Notes: generated by a model not told the origin, from the sequence alone. A stretch of 19,349 nt of DNA from JBAZTO01 sp041661865 (GCA_041661865.1 JBAZTO010000065.1:1-19349); one strand, 5' to 3'; positions 7,870 to 15,145 are shown, counted from the stretch's first letter. Numbers and translations: made by a program.

Positions 7870-8015
7870 GGTGCCGTGACCGCGGTGCTCAGCGGCCACA
7901 TGGTCGCAAACGTCGCGACCACGGCACCCGCATCTGATCTGATAGGTGCCACGGCTGCGTCGTTTGCAGCCGTGCCTGACGCCGACACTGCTGCAAACAC
8001 CGCAGCAGTGGCACC
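7870..8015. repeat. Cluster of three REP-like hairpins between convergent genes
   Basis: Three stem-loops follow each other, all with 7-base loops. Hairpin 1: TGGTCGC/GCGACCA (7901-7907 and 7915-7921), enclosed by a perfect 9-bp outer pair GGTGCCGTG/CACGGCACC (7870-7878 and 7920-7928). Hairpin 2: CACGGCTGC/GCAGCCGTG (7950-7958 and 7966-7974). Hairpin 3: CACTGCTGC/GCAGCAGTG (7986-7994 and 8002-8010). Hairpins 2 and 3 are bracketed by GGTGCCAC (7945-7952) and GTGGCACC (8008-8015). The motifs resemble dispersed palindromes common in planctomycete genomes. The position between two convergent genes suggests that they also help end transcription from both sides. There is no gene in 7838-8044. Confidence 0.75.
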
Positions 8016-8044
8016 CGATTCCTCGTTTGACGGGTGACCGACCG

Positions 8045-8860
8045 CTAGAACCCCATGGCCTTGAGCCACGTTGCGCACAATTGGGGCCACTGGCTCGCTT
8101 CGGGGTTATCGCCGGCCAAGCCGATGCCATGCCTGCCGGCGGGGAAAACGTGCAGGGAGAAGGGCACGTTGCACCGCCGCAGGTTCTGGGCAAAGAGGAG
8201 GCTGTTTTCCACCGGCACCGCGCCGTCGTCGGCGGTGTGCCAGAGGAAGGTGGGGGGCGTTTGCCCGGTCACCCGGTTTTCCAGGCTCAGGTATTCCTGC
8301 ATCCGCGGGTCGGTGTCCTGGCCCAGCAGGTTTCGCATCGAGCCGTCGTGGCGATGGGGGCCGAAGGTCAGGACGGCGTAGCAGGCCACCAGGGCGTCGG
8401 GGCGGCTGGAGTGGCGGTCGATGGGGTCGCTGCTGTCGCTGTCGGGGCCGTCGAATATTGTAGCCGCCGACGCGGCCAGGTGCCCGCCGGCGCTGAAACC
8501 CAGAATGCCCACGTGATCGGGGTCGATACCCCAGGCCTTCGCGTTGACCCGGACCGTACGGATGGCCCGCTGGGCATCGCTAAGGGGTTCGGGGTGGCGA
8601 TGCGGGGCGACGCGGTAGTCCAGCACGATGCCGGCGATGCCGTGCCCGCACAGGAATTCCGCGATGGGCCGGCCTTCGTGATCGGCCCGGCGGGCATATC
8701 CGCCGCCGGGACAGACGACCACGGCCCCGCCGCTGCCGCCGCCGGCAGGCAGGTAGGGGCTGAGGCGCGGGATGTCGTCGGGGTCAGCCCCCGCGCAGTC
8801 GCACGGGCGTTTGGACCCCCAGAGGGGAAAAGTATCGAGTTTGGTTATGCCGCCTGACAC
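8045..8860 (-). CDS. Alpha/beta-hydrolase esterase (BD-FAE / acetyl-xylan esterase-like)
   Basis: Predicted 271 residues with a full alpha/beta-hydrolase esterase pattern: the oxyanion-hole loop CPGGGY (residues 50-55), LDYRVAPHRHPEPLSDAQRA (80-99), the nucleophile elbow GFSAGG with Ser123, the acid HTADDGAVPVENS with Asp212 (Asp211 adjacent), and the base GRHGIG with His244. These match small carbohydrate deacetylases/esterases frequent in planctomycete polysaccharide metabolism. No signal peptide is evident, so it is probably cytoplasmic. The start is a GTG at 8860 with AGAGG just upstream. It lies 64 bases downstream of the 3-TM protein gene on the same strand and may be the last gene of that unit. 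De-acetylation of sugars is inferred from family only; the natural substrate is not determined. Confidence 0.85.
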   Translation of the reverse strand: MSGGITKLDTFPLWGSKRPCDCAGADPDDIPRLSPYLPAGGGSGGAVVVCPGGGYARRADHEGRPIAEFLCGHGIAGIVLDYRVAPHRHPEPLSDAQRAIRTVRVNAKAWGIDPDHVGILGFSAGGHLAASAATIFDGPDSDSSDPIDRHSSRPDALVACYAVLTFGPHRHDGSMRNLLGQDTDPRMQEYLSLENRVTGQTPPTFLWHTADDGAVPVENSLLFAQNLRRCNVPFSLHVFPAGRHGIGLAGDNPEASQWPQLCATWLKAMGF

Positions 8861-8924
8861 ATCAGCCTCTGCATCCCGGACCGGCGATCATCATCTCGCG
8901 CTGTTCGCTGCCAGGGGAAAAGTC

Positions 8925-9350
8925 TTACTTCGCCGATTCGGCGTTGGGACGCACCGCCCAGGTCGTGCCGCGAGTCTTGAGCACCAGGCTGAGAATCTCG
9001 ATGCCGCCCACCACGGCCACCAGCGTCACAATGGCCATGTAGGCCGCGACGGAAGAGACCATGTTGGAGGAGTGCTGGGAGACCTGGACAATGTTCCAGT
9101 GCCCGCCGGCCCAGCCTTTGGCCAGCACGGTCTTGAAAAGCTCGACCAGCCAGCCCAGGGCCCAGCCCATCACATACATGCCCGCCAGCACGCCGCTGGC
9201 GTTGAGAACCTGAAGCCCGCAGTTCATCCATCGCTTGAGCGAGATGCCCTTGCCCGTGATGACCAGAAACGCCTCGCGCACCGGCATGATGAAGGCCAGC
9301 AGAATGTAAAAGATGCCGCCAATGCCAGTCCCCGGAAGTCCGACGACCAT
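8925..9350 (-). CDS. Small three-TM membrane protein, unknown function
   Basis: Predicted 141 residues that I do not recognise. Three hydrophobic segments are visible at about 10-31, 45-71 and 97-124, separated by a short basic loop (TGKGISLKRW) and a longer polar loop rich in His, Ser and Asn (79-96). A short polar tail ends in NAESAK. The ATG is three bases after the stop of the GT2 gene, so the two are almost certainly co-transcribed and probably translationally coupled. Small membrane partners are common next to processive GT2 synthases, where they assist polymer export or synthase assembly; that role here is inference from position. Confidence 0.75.
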   Translation of the reverse strand: MVVGLPGTGIGGIFYILLAFIMPVREAFLVITGKGISLKRWMNCGLQVLNASGVLAGMYVMGWALGWLVELFKTVLAKGWAGGHWNIVQVSQHSSNMVSSVAAYMAIVTLVAVVGGIEILSLVLKTRGTTWAVRPNAESAK

Positions 9351-9353
9351 GTT

Positions 9354-10385
9354 CTAGTGTCCTTTCTCGTAAACCCTCAGCGGGCGACGCAAAATCAATT
9401 CGCTCCAGACGGCCTCCAGGATGAAAAGGCTGTTGAACGTTCGGAGCACAAAGAAACTCGGGATGCTCGACAAGGCCTTCCACAGTTCCTTCCGCTTGAA
9501 TGCCACGAGGATGACCGGGAAGGCGACGGCGGGGGCGTCGATCAGGTAGCCCAGCAGGAACAGCGGGCTGACCAGGACCGATAGCAGCGGGATGAGCACC
9601 AGGTAGGCCAGCGACGCGACGACCGCGTCCCACATGGCCACGGCGATCATCGAGCGGAGGAAGGGGATATCCAGCACCTTCCGCCAGTGCAGGCGGACGT
9701 TCTGGATGAATCCGTGCGACCACCGCTTGAGTTGCTTGCTCATGAAGTTGTAATCGTGGGGCTCGACGGGATAGCACAGGGCCTCGGGGATGAATCGCAC
9801 CCCGTGCCCGGCCTGGTAGAAGCTCCAGGTCAGGTCCATGTCCTCGGCCATCGTGCGGGTCGACCAGCCGCCCTGGGCCTTGAGGATCTCGGTGCGGTAG
9901 ACCGAGAAGCACCCCGAGGAGATCAGCGGCTTTTCGTAGTAGTCCTGGATGCGTTTGAAGAAGGAGAAGGCGAAGAGGTACTCGACGTATCGACCGCGTT
10001 CCCAGAGGGTTTTGACGTATCGCGGCAGCACGAAGCCGCAGGCGGCCACGATGCTCGGATCGTCCAGGGCGGACATGAGCTTTTCGATGCCGTCGGGGGC
10101 CAGCGTGGTGTCGCCGTCGATGGCCATGGTGAACTCGGTCTTGACCGTTTCGAGGGCGAAGTTCTGCGCCCCAGCCTTGGTGCCGGTGTTCTTGGGCGGC
10201 CGCAACACCGTCACGCCCATGGACTTGGCGATATTGTAGGTGTCGTCGGTGGAACAATCGTCGATGACGATGATCTCCTCGGGCAGGAGCGTCTGCGTCT
10301 GGAGGCTGCGGACGGTGTCCGCGATGGTCTCGGCCTCGTTGTAAGCCGGTACGAGAATCGTCAATCTGCTGCCGGTTTGACTCAT
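9354..10385 (-). CDS. Processive-type family 2 glycosyltransferase (membrane)
   Basis: Predicted 343 residues. The N-terminal GT-A domain has LTILVPAYNEAETI (8-21), IVIDDCSTD (39-47), the DGD metal/nucleotide motif at 90-92, GCFSVYR (158-164), the acceptor-site MAEDMDL (Glu181-Asp182), and QLKRW at 218-222. This D, DxD, ED, Q-x-x-RW series is the signature of polymerising or lipid-linked GT2 enzymes such as PgaC, hyaluronan and cellulose synthases. Two to three membrane helices follow at about 243-300. There is no N-terminal membrane helix. The protein would use a nucleotide sugar at the inner face of the membrane to build an exopolysaccharide or glycolipid; product unknown. It heads a leftward unit with the 3-TM protein and perhaps the esterase. 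The ATG at 10385 has no strong Shine-Dalgarno, and a structured leader precedes it. Confidence 0.88.
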   Translation of the reverse strand: MSQTGSRLTILVPAYNEAETIADTVRSLQTQTLLPEEIIVIDDCSTDDTYNIAKSMGVTVLRPPKNTGTKAGAQNFALETVKTEFTMAIDGDTTLAPDGIEKLMSALDDPSIVAACGFVLPRYVKTLWERGRYVEYLFAFSFFKRIQDYYEKPLISSGCFSVYRTEILKAQGGWSTRTMAEDMDLTWSFYQAGHGVRFIPEALCYPVEPHDYNFMSKQLKRWSHGFIQNVRLHWRKVLDIPFLRSMIAVAMWDAVVASLAYLVLIPLLSVLVSPLFLLGYLIDAPAVAFPVILVAFKRKELWKALSSIPSFFVLRTFNSLFILEAVWSELILRRPLRVYEKGH

Positions 10386-10430
10386 GTTACGTTAGGTCCG
10401 TTCTGCCCTTGCCGAGTCCTGGCTTACGTC

Positions 10431-10456
10431 AAGTCCGCCACCTTGCGGACTTTTTT
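10431..10456 (+). terminator. Orphan rightward intrinsic terminator
   Basis: AAGTCCGC (10431-10438) pairs perfectly with GCGGACTT (10445-10452) across a six-base loop and runs into six T residues (10451-10456). The T tract lies on the plus strand, yet the genes for more than 2 kb to the left are on the minus strand. It could end an antisense transcript over the GT2 5' end, or simply act as a hairpin in the minus-strand leader. Confidence 0.6.
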
Positions 10457-10718
10457 GCATCCTCGCGACCTTGACGGCCGCCGCCGGATTGGTCTGGGCC
10501 CCCCTGGCCGGTATGAAAACTCCCTGCGTCTGCTCGTATCACGTCTTGGGCGCGATGGACGCCGCGTGAGTGCGTGCGGCACAAAACGGCCGCACGGTCA
10601 TGTGTGCGTACAGGCCATAAAAACAACGTGGGTGAAAGCTGCTGCGAGAGTGCGACGGCTTCCGCTGGAAAGTGCTGGGAAAGCCCCGCAGCAGGTCTTA
10701 GGCCCGACAAACCGCCAT

Positions 10719-10746
10719 ATCCTACTGTTGTTTTGCAGGTTGTCAA
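10719..10746 (-). promoter_or_regulatory. Sigma-70-like promoter for the GT2 unit
   Basis: On the minus strand a perfect TTGACA (10746-10741) is followed after 16 bases by TAGGAT (10724-10719). Transcription would start near 10711, giving a leader of about 325 bases to the GT2 ATG at 10385. Confidence 0.55.
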
Positions 10747-10903
10747 GATTTCTTAATCGCCAATTCTATGAATTCCGCCAACATGGGCGGGGGGCTCAAA
10801 TCGAGACCTTCCGAAACACGCCCTATCGAGGGTTGTGTCCGCCGGCGGGAAAAGGTTACAGTGTGAAAATACTATTTTCTGCCGGGATCAAACTCGGTCA
10901 CAG

Positions 10904-11100
10904 GTCCGGCAGTCCGAGTCGGTAGCACAGGCGTCTCGCCTGTGTCTTGGAGATCCACAGCCAAGCGGTTGTGGTACCCCAACCAGCCCCCCTGACGGGC
11001 GATTGAGAAGCGGCCTGTGCCCATGACTTCAGTCGCCCGTAAAGGGCTCCAACGGCTGGCACCGGCCCACCCCGCCCTTCGCTACGCTCCAGGCGGGGCT
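10904..11100. repeat. Cluster of dispersed palindromes
   Basis: Three separate inverted repeats lie in a row: CACAGGCG-TCT-CGCCTGTG (10926-10944), the well-known GCACAGGCGTCTCGCCTGTG type of dispersed repeat; ACGGGCGA/TCGCCCGT (10995-11002 and 11033-11040) with partly pairing inner arms; and CCCCGCC/GGCGGGG (11070-11076 and 11092-11098) around CTTCGCTACGCTCC, another commonly dispersed sequence. No gene is supported. Confidence 0.65.
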
Positions 11101-11159
11101 ATTATCAGACGCTCTTCGAGCTAGGAAACAGCATTGCGAGAAAGTCTGGGCACACCCTG

Positions 11160-11270
11160 GTGAAGGGGCAATTGCAGATTGCCAATTTCAAATTGCCAAT
11201 TGAAATAACCTGACGGGTGTCTCCCAATCGGCAATCGGCAATCGGCAATTTGCAAATTTGCAATTTCAGA
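11160..11270. repeat. AT-rich CAATCGG/AATTTGCAAATT dispersed repeat
   Basis: This segment is much richer in A+T than its surroundings. It contains paired ATTGCCAATTT-like units (11178-11200) and a run of about four CAATCGG heptads (from 11225) followed by AATTTGCAAATTTGCAATTT. The arms are partly complementary. It ends directly at the stop codon of the leftward URO-D gene, so it forms that transcript's 3' region. This type of repeat is scattered between genes in many environmental bacteria. Confidence 0.65.
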
Positions 11271-12308
11271 TCACTTCTTCTGCCGGTGAGCCAGGCCGTA
11301 CTTGAGGGCCTCGTCGAGGAAGGCGTCGATATTCTCGAAAGGCGTGCCGCCAACGATGCCGTTTCCGGCGGCGAGGCACATCCCGCCGTCGGGCCGGTCG
11401 AAGGTGTCGATGAGGTGGCGGACCTCGGCCCGCACTTCCTCGGGGCTGCCTTTCGGCAGCAGTTGCTGCACGTCAAAGCCCACCAGGAACGTCAGGCGGT
11501 CGCCAAACCGTCGGGCTATTTCCCGCTCCTCCATCGTGTGCTTCTGCACGGGGTGGAAGACGTCCAGGCCGACCTCGATCAGGTCGTCAAGAACCTCGGT
11601 GTTGTTGCCGCAACTGTGCATCCAGAAGTGCATGCCGCACTCGTGGCAGGCCGTTGCGACGCGGCGGTAGTAGGGCTTGAGAAATTCGCGGAAGTGGTCG
11701 GGCTTCATCATCAGTTGACGCTGATTGCCCAGGTCGTCGCTGGTCCAGAAGCCGTCGGGCTGGAACTCCCGCCCGGCCCGGCGGATCAGGCCGACGTACT
11801 GGTTGCACAGGGCCTCGTGCAGGCGATGGATCTGGTCGCCGTTGTCGTAGTAGTCGAGCATCAGGTTTTCCATGCCGCGCAGGGCCCAGGGCAGCTCGAA
11901 AAAGAAGTTCCACCAGCCATAGAGGAAATACTGATCGTCGCGGTGGGCGGCCTGGGCCTTGGCGGCTGAATTGTCCAGCCGGCCCGGCGCTTCGGGATCG
12001 GGCAGCTTGGCGATGAACTCGTCCAGGTATTTCCAGTCGGGGATGATGCCGCCTGTGTCCAGGCCGCGGGGCCTTCCATCCTCCTTAAGCCAACTGAGAC
12101 CCATGCCCTTGATACTGAACGCGCCGGGTATGTCGGCCTGGAAATCGTTTGGATAGCGATCGAAGTAATTCAGACGCTCGCCGTATTGCTTGCCCAGGCC
12201 CTCGCCCCACCACTTGGCGAAGATCAGTGGAACGCGGCTGGGATTGCGGCGCGTGACAGCCTTGACGACTTCCTGCCTGGAAAGCGGCGGGGCAATTAAC
12301 TCACTCAC
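11271..12308 (-). CDS. URO-D superfamily protein (methyltransferase-like), paralogue 1
   Basis: Predicted 345 residues of the uroporphyrinogen-decarboxylase (URO-D) fold, which also contains cobamide and thiol methyltransferases (MtaA, MtbA, CmuA). It starts with the family's RRNPSRVPLIF region but has no RQAGRY, the signature needed for heme synthesis. The second half has DGFWTSDDLGNQ, PYYRRVATACHECGMHFWMH, the H-x-C motif HSCG (His231, Cys233), LIEVGLDVFHPVQ, and GGMCLAAGNGI. The usual third zinc ligand near PG-C is not clear: an Asn stands there, with a Cys five residues before. The start is a GTG at 12308 with AGGAG upstream. It is transcribed away from a second paralogue at 12503. Methyl transfer or sugar-related decarboxylation are possible; substrate unknown. 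Confidence 0.82.
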   Translation of the reverse strand: MSELIAPPLSRQEVVKAVTRRNPSRVPLIFAKWWGEGLGKQYGERLNYFDRYPNDFQADIPGAFSIKGMGLSWLKEDGRPRGLDTGGIIPDWKYLDEFIAKLPDPEAPGRLDNSAAKAQAAHRDDQYFLYGWWNFFFELPWALRGMENLMLDYYDNGDQIHRLHEALCNQYVGLIRRAGREFQPDGFWTSDDLGNQRQLMMKPDHFREFLKPYYRRVATACHECGMHFWMHSCGNNTEVLDDLIEVGLDVFHPVQKHTMEEREIARRFGDRLTFLVGFDVQQLLPKGSPEEVRAEVRHLIDTFDRPDGGMCLAAGNGIVGGTPFENIDAFLDEALKYGLAHRQKK

Positions 12309-12427
12309 GGGTCACTCCTGTAAAAGTTGGGTCTGAAACTACATCAGGCATTTGGCGGTGGCAAGTGAGTTTTTGCATCAGTTCTTACGCCTGTCATGTC
12401 TGGCCCGCATTCAATCCTCATTCCGTC

Positions 12428-12455
12428 TTGCAGGATAGGGCAACTCCGCTATCAT
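12428..12455 (+). promoter_or_regulatory. Promoter of the URO-D/rhaM/GH95-like operon
   Basis: TTGCAG (12428-12433), 16 bases, then TATCAT (12450-12455), matching five of six bases of TATAAT. The start of transcription would be near 12462, about 40 bases before the ATG at 12503, which has AAGGAG in front. The divergent gene has only a weak candidate promoter in the same 194-bp gap. Confidence 0.5.
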
Positions 12456-12502
12456 TCAGCTTCGAGCCGCCGGTCAGGATAACGTGAATAAGGAGATGGG
12501 AC

Positions 12503-13624
12503 ATGACCTCCAAAGAACGGATGCTGCGAGCACTTCACCGGGAAAAGCCCGATCGCCTTCCCGTCTCGGTCCACCAGTGGCAGGGCTACCACCTCGACCA
12601 TTTCATGGGCGGGATGTCCGCGCTGGAGGCCTTCAAGGCCACCGGCATGGACGCGTCCATCCAGTACTTCGAGACGATGGGCCAGTTCTGGATCCCCAAC
12701 GCCGAGAAGTACGTCCAGCAGACGCCTCAGTGGCGGGACGAAATCAAGGTGATCGACGCCAATCCGCAGAACAAGATTCTCCATCACACCATCCTCACGC
12801 CCGAAGGCGAGTTGACCTACAAGACCGGCGGCAACGCCACCACCACGTGGATCACCGAGTACCTCATCAAGCGGCACGAGGACATTGACCTGATCGAGAA
12901 GTACATGCCCGTCCCTGCCCTGGACCGCGGGAAGATCGCCGCCGCCTACGACGAGGTCGGCGACGCGGGCGTCCTTCGCGGGTTTGTCTGGGGCGATCAG
13001 GCCGGATGCTGGCAGCACGCCTGCTGCATGATGGAGGTGCAGTTGCTGATCCTGGAGGCCATGGACAATCCCGACTGGGTGCATCGGCTGATGAAGATCC
13101 TGCTGGACAAGAAGCTGCGGTTCATCGAAGAGTCCCTCACCGGGGCCAGGTTCGATATTATCGAGACCGGCGGCGGAGCCTCCAGCGACACGCTGATATC
13201 GCCCGAGATGCACCGCCAGTTCTGCCTGCCCTACGACCGGGCCATGCACCGGGCGCTGCATCAGGCGGGGCACATCAGCACTTATCACACCTGCGGCGGG
13301 ATGATGAACATCCTGGACCTGATCGTCGCCAACGAGACCGACGCGTCGGAAACTCTCTCGCCGCCGGGCACGGGCGGGAACATTACCGACCCGGCCCGGG
13401 TGCGGCAGGCCTACGCCGGCAAGGTGGCGATGATCGGCGGCATGGACCAGTTCAACGTGCTGTCGGCCGGCACGGCGGAGGATATCCGCAAGGAAGTCCG
13501 CCGCCTGTTCGAGGGGTTCGGCAAGGACGGCGGGTACATTCTCAGCGCGTCGGACCATTTCTTCGACGTGCCGGCGGAGAACCTGCGGGTTTATGCCCGG
13601 GCCGCCGCCGAGTGCGTCTACTAA
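12503..13624 (+). CDS. URO-D superfamily protein (methyltransferase-like), paralogue 2
   Basis: Predicted 373 residues. MTSKERMLRALHREKPDRLPV is the standard N-terminus of URO-D-like proteins outside heme synthesis; RQAGRY is absent. The barrel continues with FDIIETGGGASSDTLISPEM, HISTYHTCGGMMNILD containing the H-x-C motif (His262, Cys264), and ends in GGYILSASDHFFDVPAENL, where the family's C-terminal strand places a metal or substrate ligand; here the residue is Asp-His rather than Cys. A Trp/Cys-rich stretch WGDQAGCWQHACCMM lies mid-protein. The ATG has AAGGAG eight bases upstream. The gene is the first of a tight rightward run, 15 bases before rhaM, so a role in deoxy-sugar metabolism is likely from context. 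The reaction is not known. Confidence 0.85.
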   Translation: MTSKERMLRALHREKPDRLPVSVHQWQGYHLDHFMGGMSALEAFKATGMDASIQYFETMGQFWIPNAEKYVQQTPQWRDEIKVIDANPQNKILHHTILTPEGELTYKTGGNATTTWITEYLIKRHEDIDLIEKYMPVPALDRGKIAAAYDEVGDAGVLRGFVWGDQAGCWQHACCMMEVQLLILEAMDNPDWVHRLMKILLDKKLRFIEESLTGARFDIIETGGGASSDTLISPEMHRQFCLPYDRAMHRALHQAGHISTYHTCGGMMNILDLIVANETDASETLSPPGTGGNITDPARVRQAYAGKVAMIGGMDQFNVLSAGTAEDIRKEVRRLFEGFGKDGGYILSASDHFFDVPAENLRVYARAAAECVY

Positions 13625-13639
13625 CGCAAGGAGAACGCA

Positions 13640-13963
13640 ATGAAGCGATACGGTTCAGTGATCAAGGTCCGGCCCGAAAAGCTGGAGGAGTACAAGCGCC
13701 TGCACGCGGCAGTCTGGCCGGACGTTCTGAAGATGATCACGGCCTGCAACATGCGCAACTATTCGATCTACCACAAGGACGGCTACCTGTTTTCGTACCT
13801 TGAATACGTGGGCAGCGATTTCGCCGGCGACATGGCCAAAATGGCCGCCGACCCCACGACGCAGAAGTGGTGGTCGGTTTGCGAGCCCTGCCAGGATCCG
13901 CTGGCCACGCGGGCCAAGGGCGAATGGTGGGCCAACATGGAAGAAGTCTTTCACTTGGATTGA
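13640..13963 (+). CDS. rhaM: L-rhamnose mutarotase
   Basis: Predicted 107 residues, the normal size for RhaM/RhaU (DUF718). It interconverts the alpha and beta anomers of L-rhamnose (and may accept other sugars such as L-fucose) in the cytoplasm. Features shared with the E. coli enzyme: EEYKRLHAAVWPDV with Tyr18 and His22 at the same numbers, NYSIYHKDGYLFSYLEY with Tyr41, the TTQKWW motif, and the C-terminal MEEVFHLD. The family is dimeric. The ATG has AAGGAG about ten bases upstream. It is flanked within 20 bases on each side by URO-D-like genes and is followed by a GH95-like glycosidase, so the cluster probably handles a deoxy-hexose. No rhamnose isomerase, kinase or aldolase is in the window. 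Confidence 0.9.
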   Translation: MKRYGSVIKVRPEKLEEYKRLHAAVWPDVLKMITACNMRNYSIYHKDGYLFSYLEYVGSDFAGDMAKMAADPTTQKWWSVCEPCQDPLATRAKGEWWANMEEVFHLD

Positions 13964-13981
13964 CGCCTCGAAAGGTGGGCA

Positions 13982-15037
13982 ATGGCACAGGCAATGACAT
14001 CACGGCAGCGGGTCTTGACCGCCTTCGCCCATGAAGAGGGCGATCGCGTGCCCTGCTGGTGTGGCTCGTCGGCGGAGTTCTGGAACAAGGCCAAGAGCAA
14101 ACTGAAGCTCGATGACGAGGGCCTGCGGCTGCGGCTGGGGGACGATTTCCGCCGCGTCCACGGCCGCTACGCCGGTCCGGAGATCAAGCTCTCCCCCGGC
14201 AGCACCTGCCGCACACCCTTCGGCGTGGAGCGACACGGCCTGGGCTACGGCCAGCCGACGGATCACCCGCTGGCCGGCGCGACGGTGTCGCAGGTGCACG
14301 ACTACCCCTGGCCCGATCCCAAGTGGATCGACGTTTCACGCCTTCGCGCCGACGCCCTGAAGTACAAGGGGCAGTACGCGATCCTGGGCGGGGACTGGTC
14401 GCCGTTCTTCCATGACGCCATCGACCTGCTGGGCATGGAGGGGCTGTACCTGGCGATGTACGACCAGCCGCAGGTGGTTGACGCGATGATGGAGCACATG
14501 GTGGACTACTACGCCGCCGTCAGCCAGCGGGTGTTCGATGCCACCGCCGGCGCGATCGACATTTTCTTCATCGGCAACGATCTGGGCAGTCAGAACGGTC
14601 CGCTGCTGGGGCCGGAATTGTTCGGGCGATTCGTCCTGCCGCACCTGGCCCGCCTGATCGACCTGGGCCACGCCTACAAGCTCAAGGTGATGATGCACTG
14701 CTGCGGCGGGATCGCCCCGCTGATCGGCATGATGATCGAGGCCGGGCTGGACGGCCTGCACGCGGTCCAGTCCTCCTGCCAGGGAATGGACCTTGCGACG
14801 CTGAAGGCGCAGTTCGGCCGGCGGATCGTGTTCAACGGCGCGATCGACTCGCATCACGTCCTGATCGACGGCACGCCGGATTTCGTCCGCTCCAGCACGC
14901 GGGCGGTGCTGGACATCATGAAGGGCGGCGGGGGGTACATCGCCGGGGCCAGCCACGATTCGATCCTGGAAGAGACGCCCGTGGAAAATGTGCTGGCCAT
15001 GTTCGACACGATTCGCGAGTATGGAACTTATCGGTAG
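13982..15037 (+). CDS. URO-D superfamily protein (methyltransferase-like), paralogue 3
   Basis: Predicted 351 residues, only distantly similar to the other two. It opens with MTSRQRVLTAFAHEEGDRVP (URO-D-like N-terminus), lacks RQAGRY, and has an extra WCGSSAEFW segment. Later come DIFFIGNDLGSQNGPLLGPE, LKVMMHCCGGIAPLIGMMIE with H-x-C (His239, Cys241; Cys240 between them), GLDGLHAVQSSCQGMD, and the end strand GGYIAGASHDSI. The Ser-His-Asp in the last motif stands where zinc-dependent methyltransferases carry their third ligand. The gene follows rhaM by 18 bases and precedes the GH95-like gene by 158 bases. A role in sugar metabolism is inferred from neighbours; whether it transfers methyl groups or does other chemistry is unknown. 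Confidence 0.84.
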   Translation: MAQAMTSRQRVLTAFAHEEGDRVPCWCGSSAEFWNKAKSKLKLDDEGLRLRLGDDFRRVHGRYAGPEIKLSPGSTCRTPFGVERHGLGYGQPTDHPLAGATVSQVHDYPWPDPKWIDVSRLRADALKYKGQYAILGGDWSPFFHDAIDLLGMEGLYLAMYDQPQVVDAMMEHMVDYYAAVSQRVFDATAGAIDIFFIGNDLGSQNGPLLGPELFGRFVLPHLARLIDLGHAYKLKVMMHCCGGIAPLIGMMIEAGLDGLHAVQSSCQGMDLATLKAQFGRRIVFNGAIDSHHVLIDGTPDFVRSSTRAVLDIMKGGGGYIAGASHDSILEETPVENVLAMFDTIREYGTYR

Positions 15038-15044
15038 CCGGAAA

Positions 15045-15145
15045 CACAGGAATACCGCGAGACCGGAATTCCGTAATATCGTCAGCGGTGGTGGCTCCGT
15101 CCTCGGTAGTCCGGTAATCCGGTATTCCGGGCAGTTTGCGGGTCG
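15045..15145. repeat. CCGGAATTCCGG-type inverted repeat inside the operon
   Basis: Arms around GGAATACCGCGAGACCGGAA (from 15050) and GGTAGTCCGGTAATCCGG followed by TATTCCGG (from 15103) are imperfect reverse complements, forming a hairpin-like element in the 158-bp gap between the third URO-D gene and the GH95-like gene. Similar GGAATTCCGG chains are dispersed repeats in related genomes. It may lower or separate expression of the last gene. Confidence 0.6.

Larger units (their letters stand above)
10386..10925. other. Gene-free stretch: probable structured leader of the GT2 unit
   Basis: No supported gene. Read on the minus strand from a candidate promoter at 10746-10719, a leader of about 325 bases would precede the GT2 start. 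It holds an enclosing stem CTGCTGC/GCAGCAG (10639-10645 and 10688-10694) with irregular inner helices, an 8-bp hairpin CGTGCGGC/GCCGCACG (10573-10580 and 10589-10596), and the hairpin at 10431-10452. No known riboswitch consensus was recognised. Upstream of the promoter (10750-10925) I see only short palindromes. Confidence 0.45.

Noticed and set aside
10560..10700. A known riboswitch (c-di-GMP, cobalamin) in the GT2 leader
   Set aside because: Stems are present, but none of the conserved core sequences of those classes could be found.
8845..10925. Long open frames on both strands overlapping the GT2 and 3-TM genes (8845-10257 minus, 9687-10925 plus)
   Set aside because: They lack motifs and ribosome sites, while the GT2 frame carries the full D, DxD, ED, Q-x-x-RW set.
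10904..11270. CRISPR array
   Set aside because: Repeats are of different kinds, without equal-length unique spacers, and no cas gene is present.
11271..15037. Calling the URO-D proteins HemE (heme biosynthesis)
   Set aside because: All three lack the RQAGRY substrate motif, carry H-x-C instead, and sit with sugar genes.
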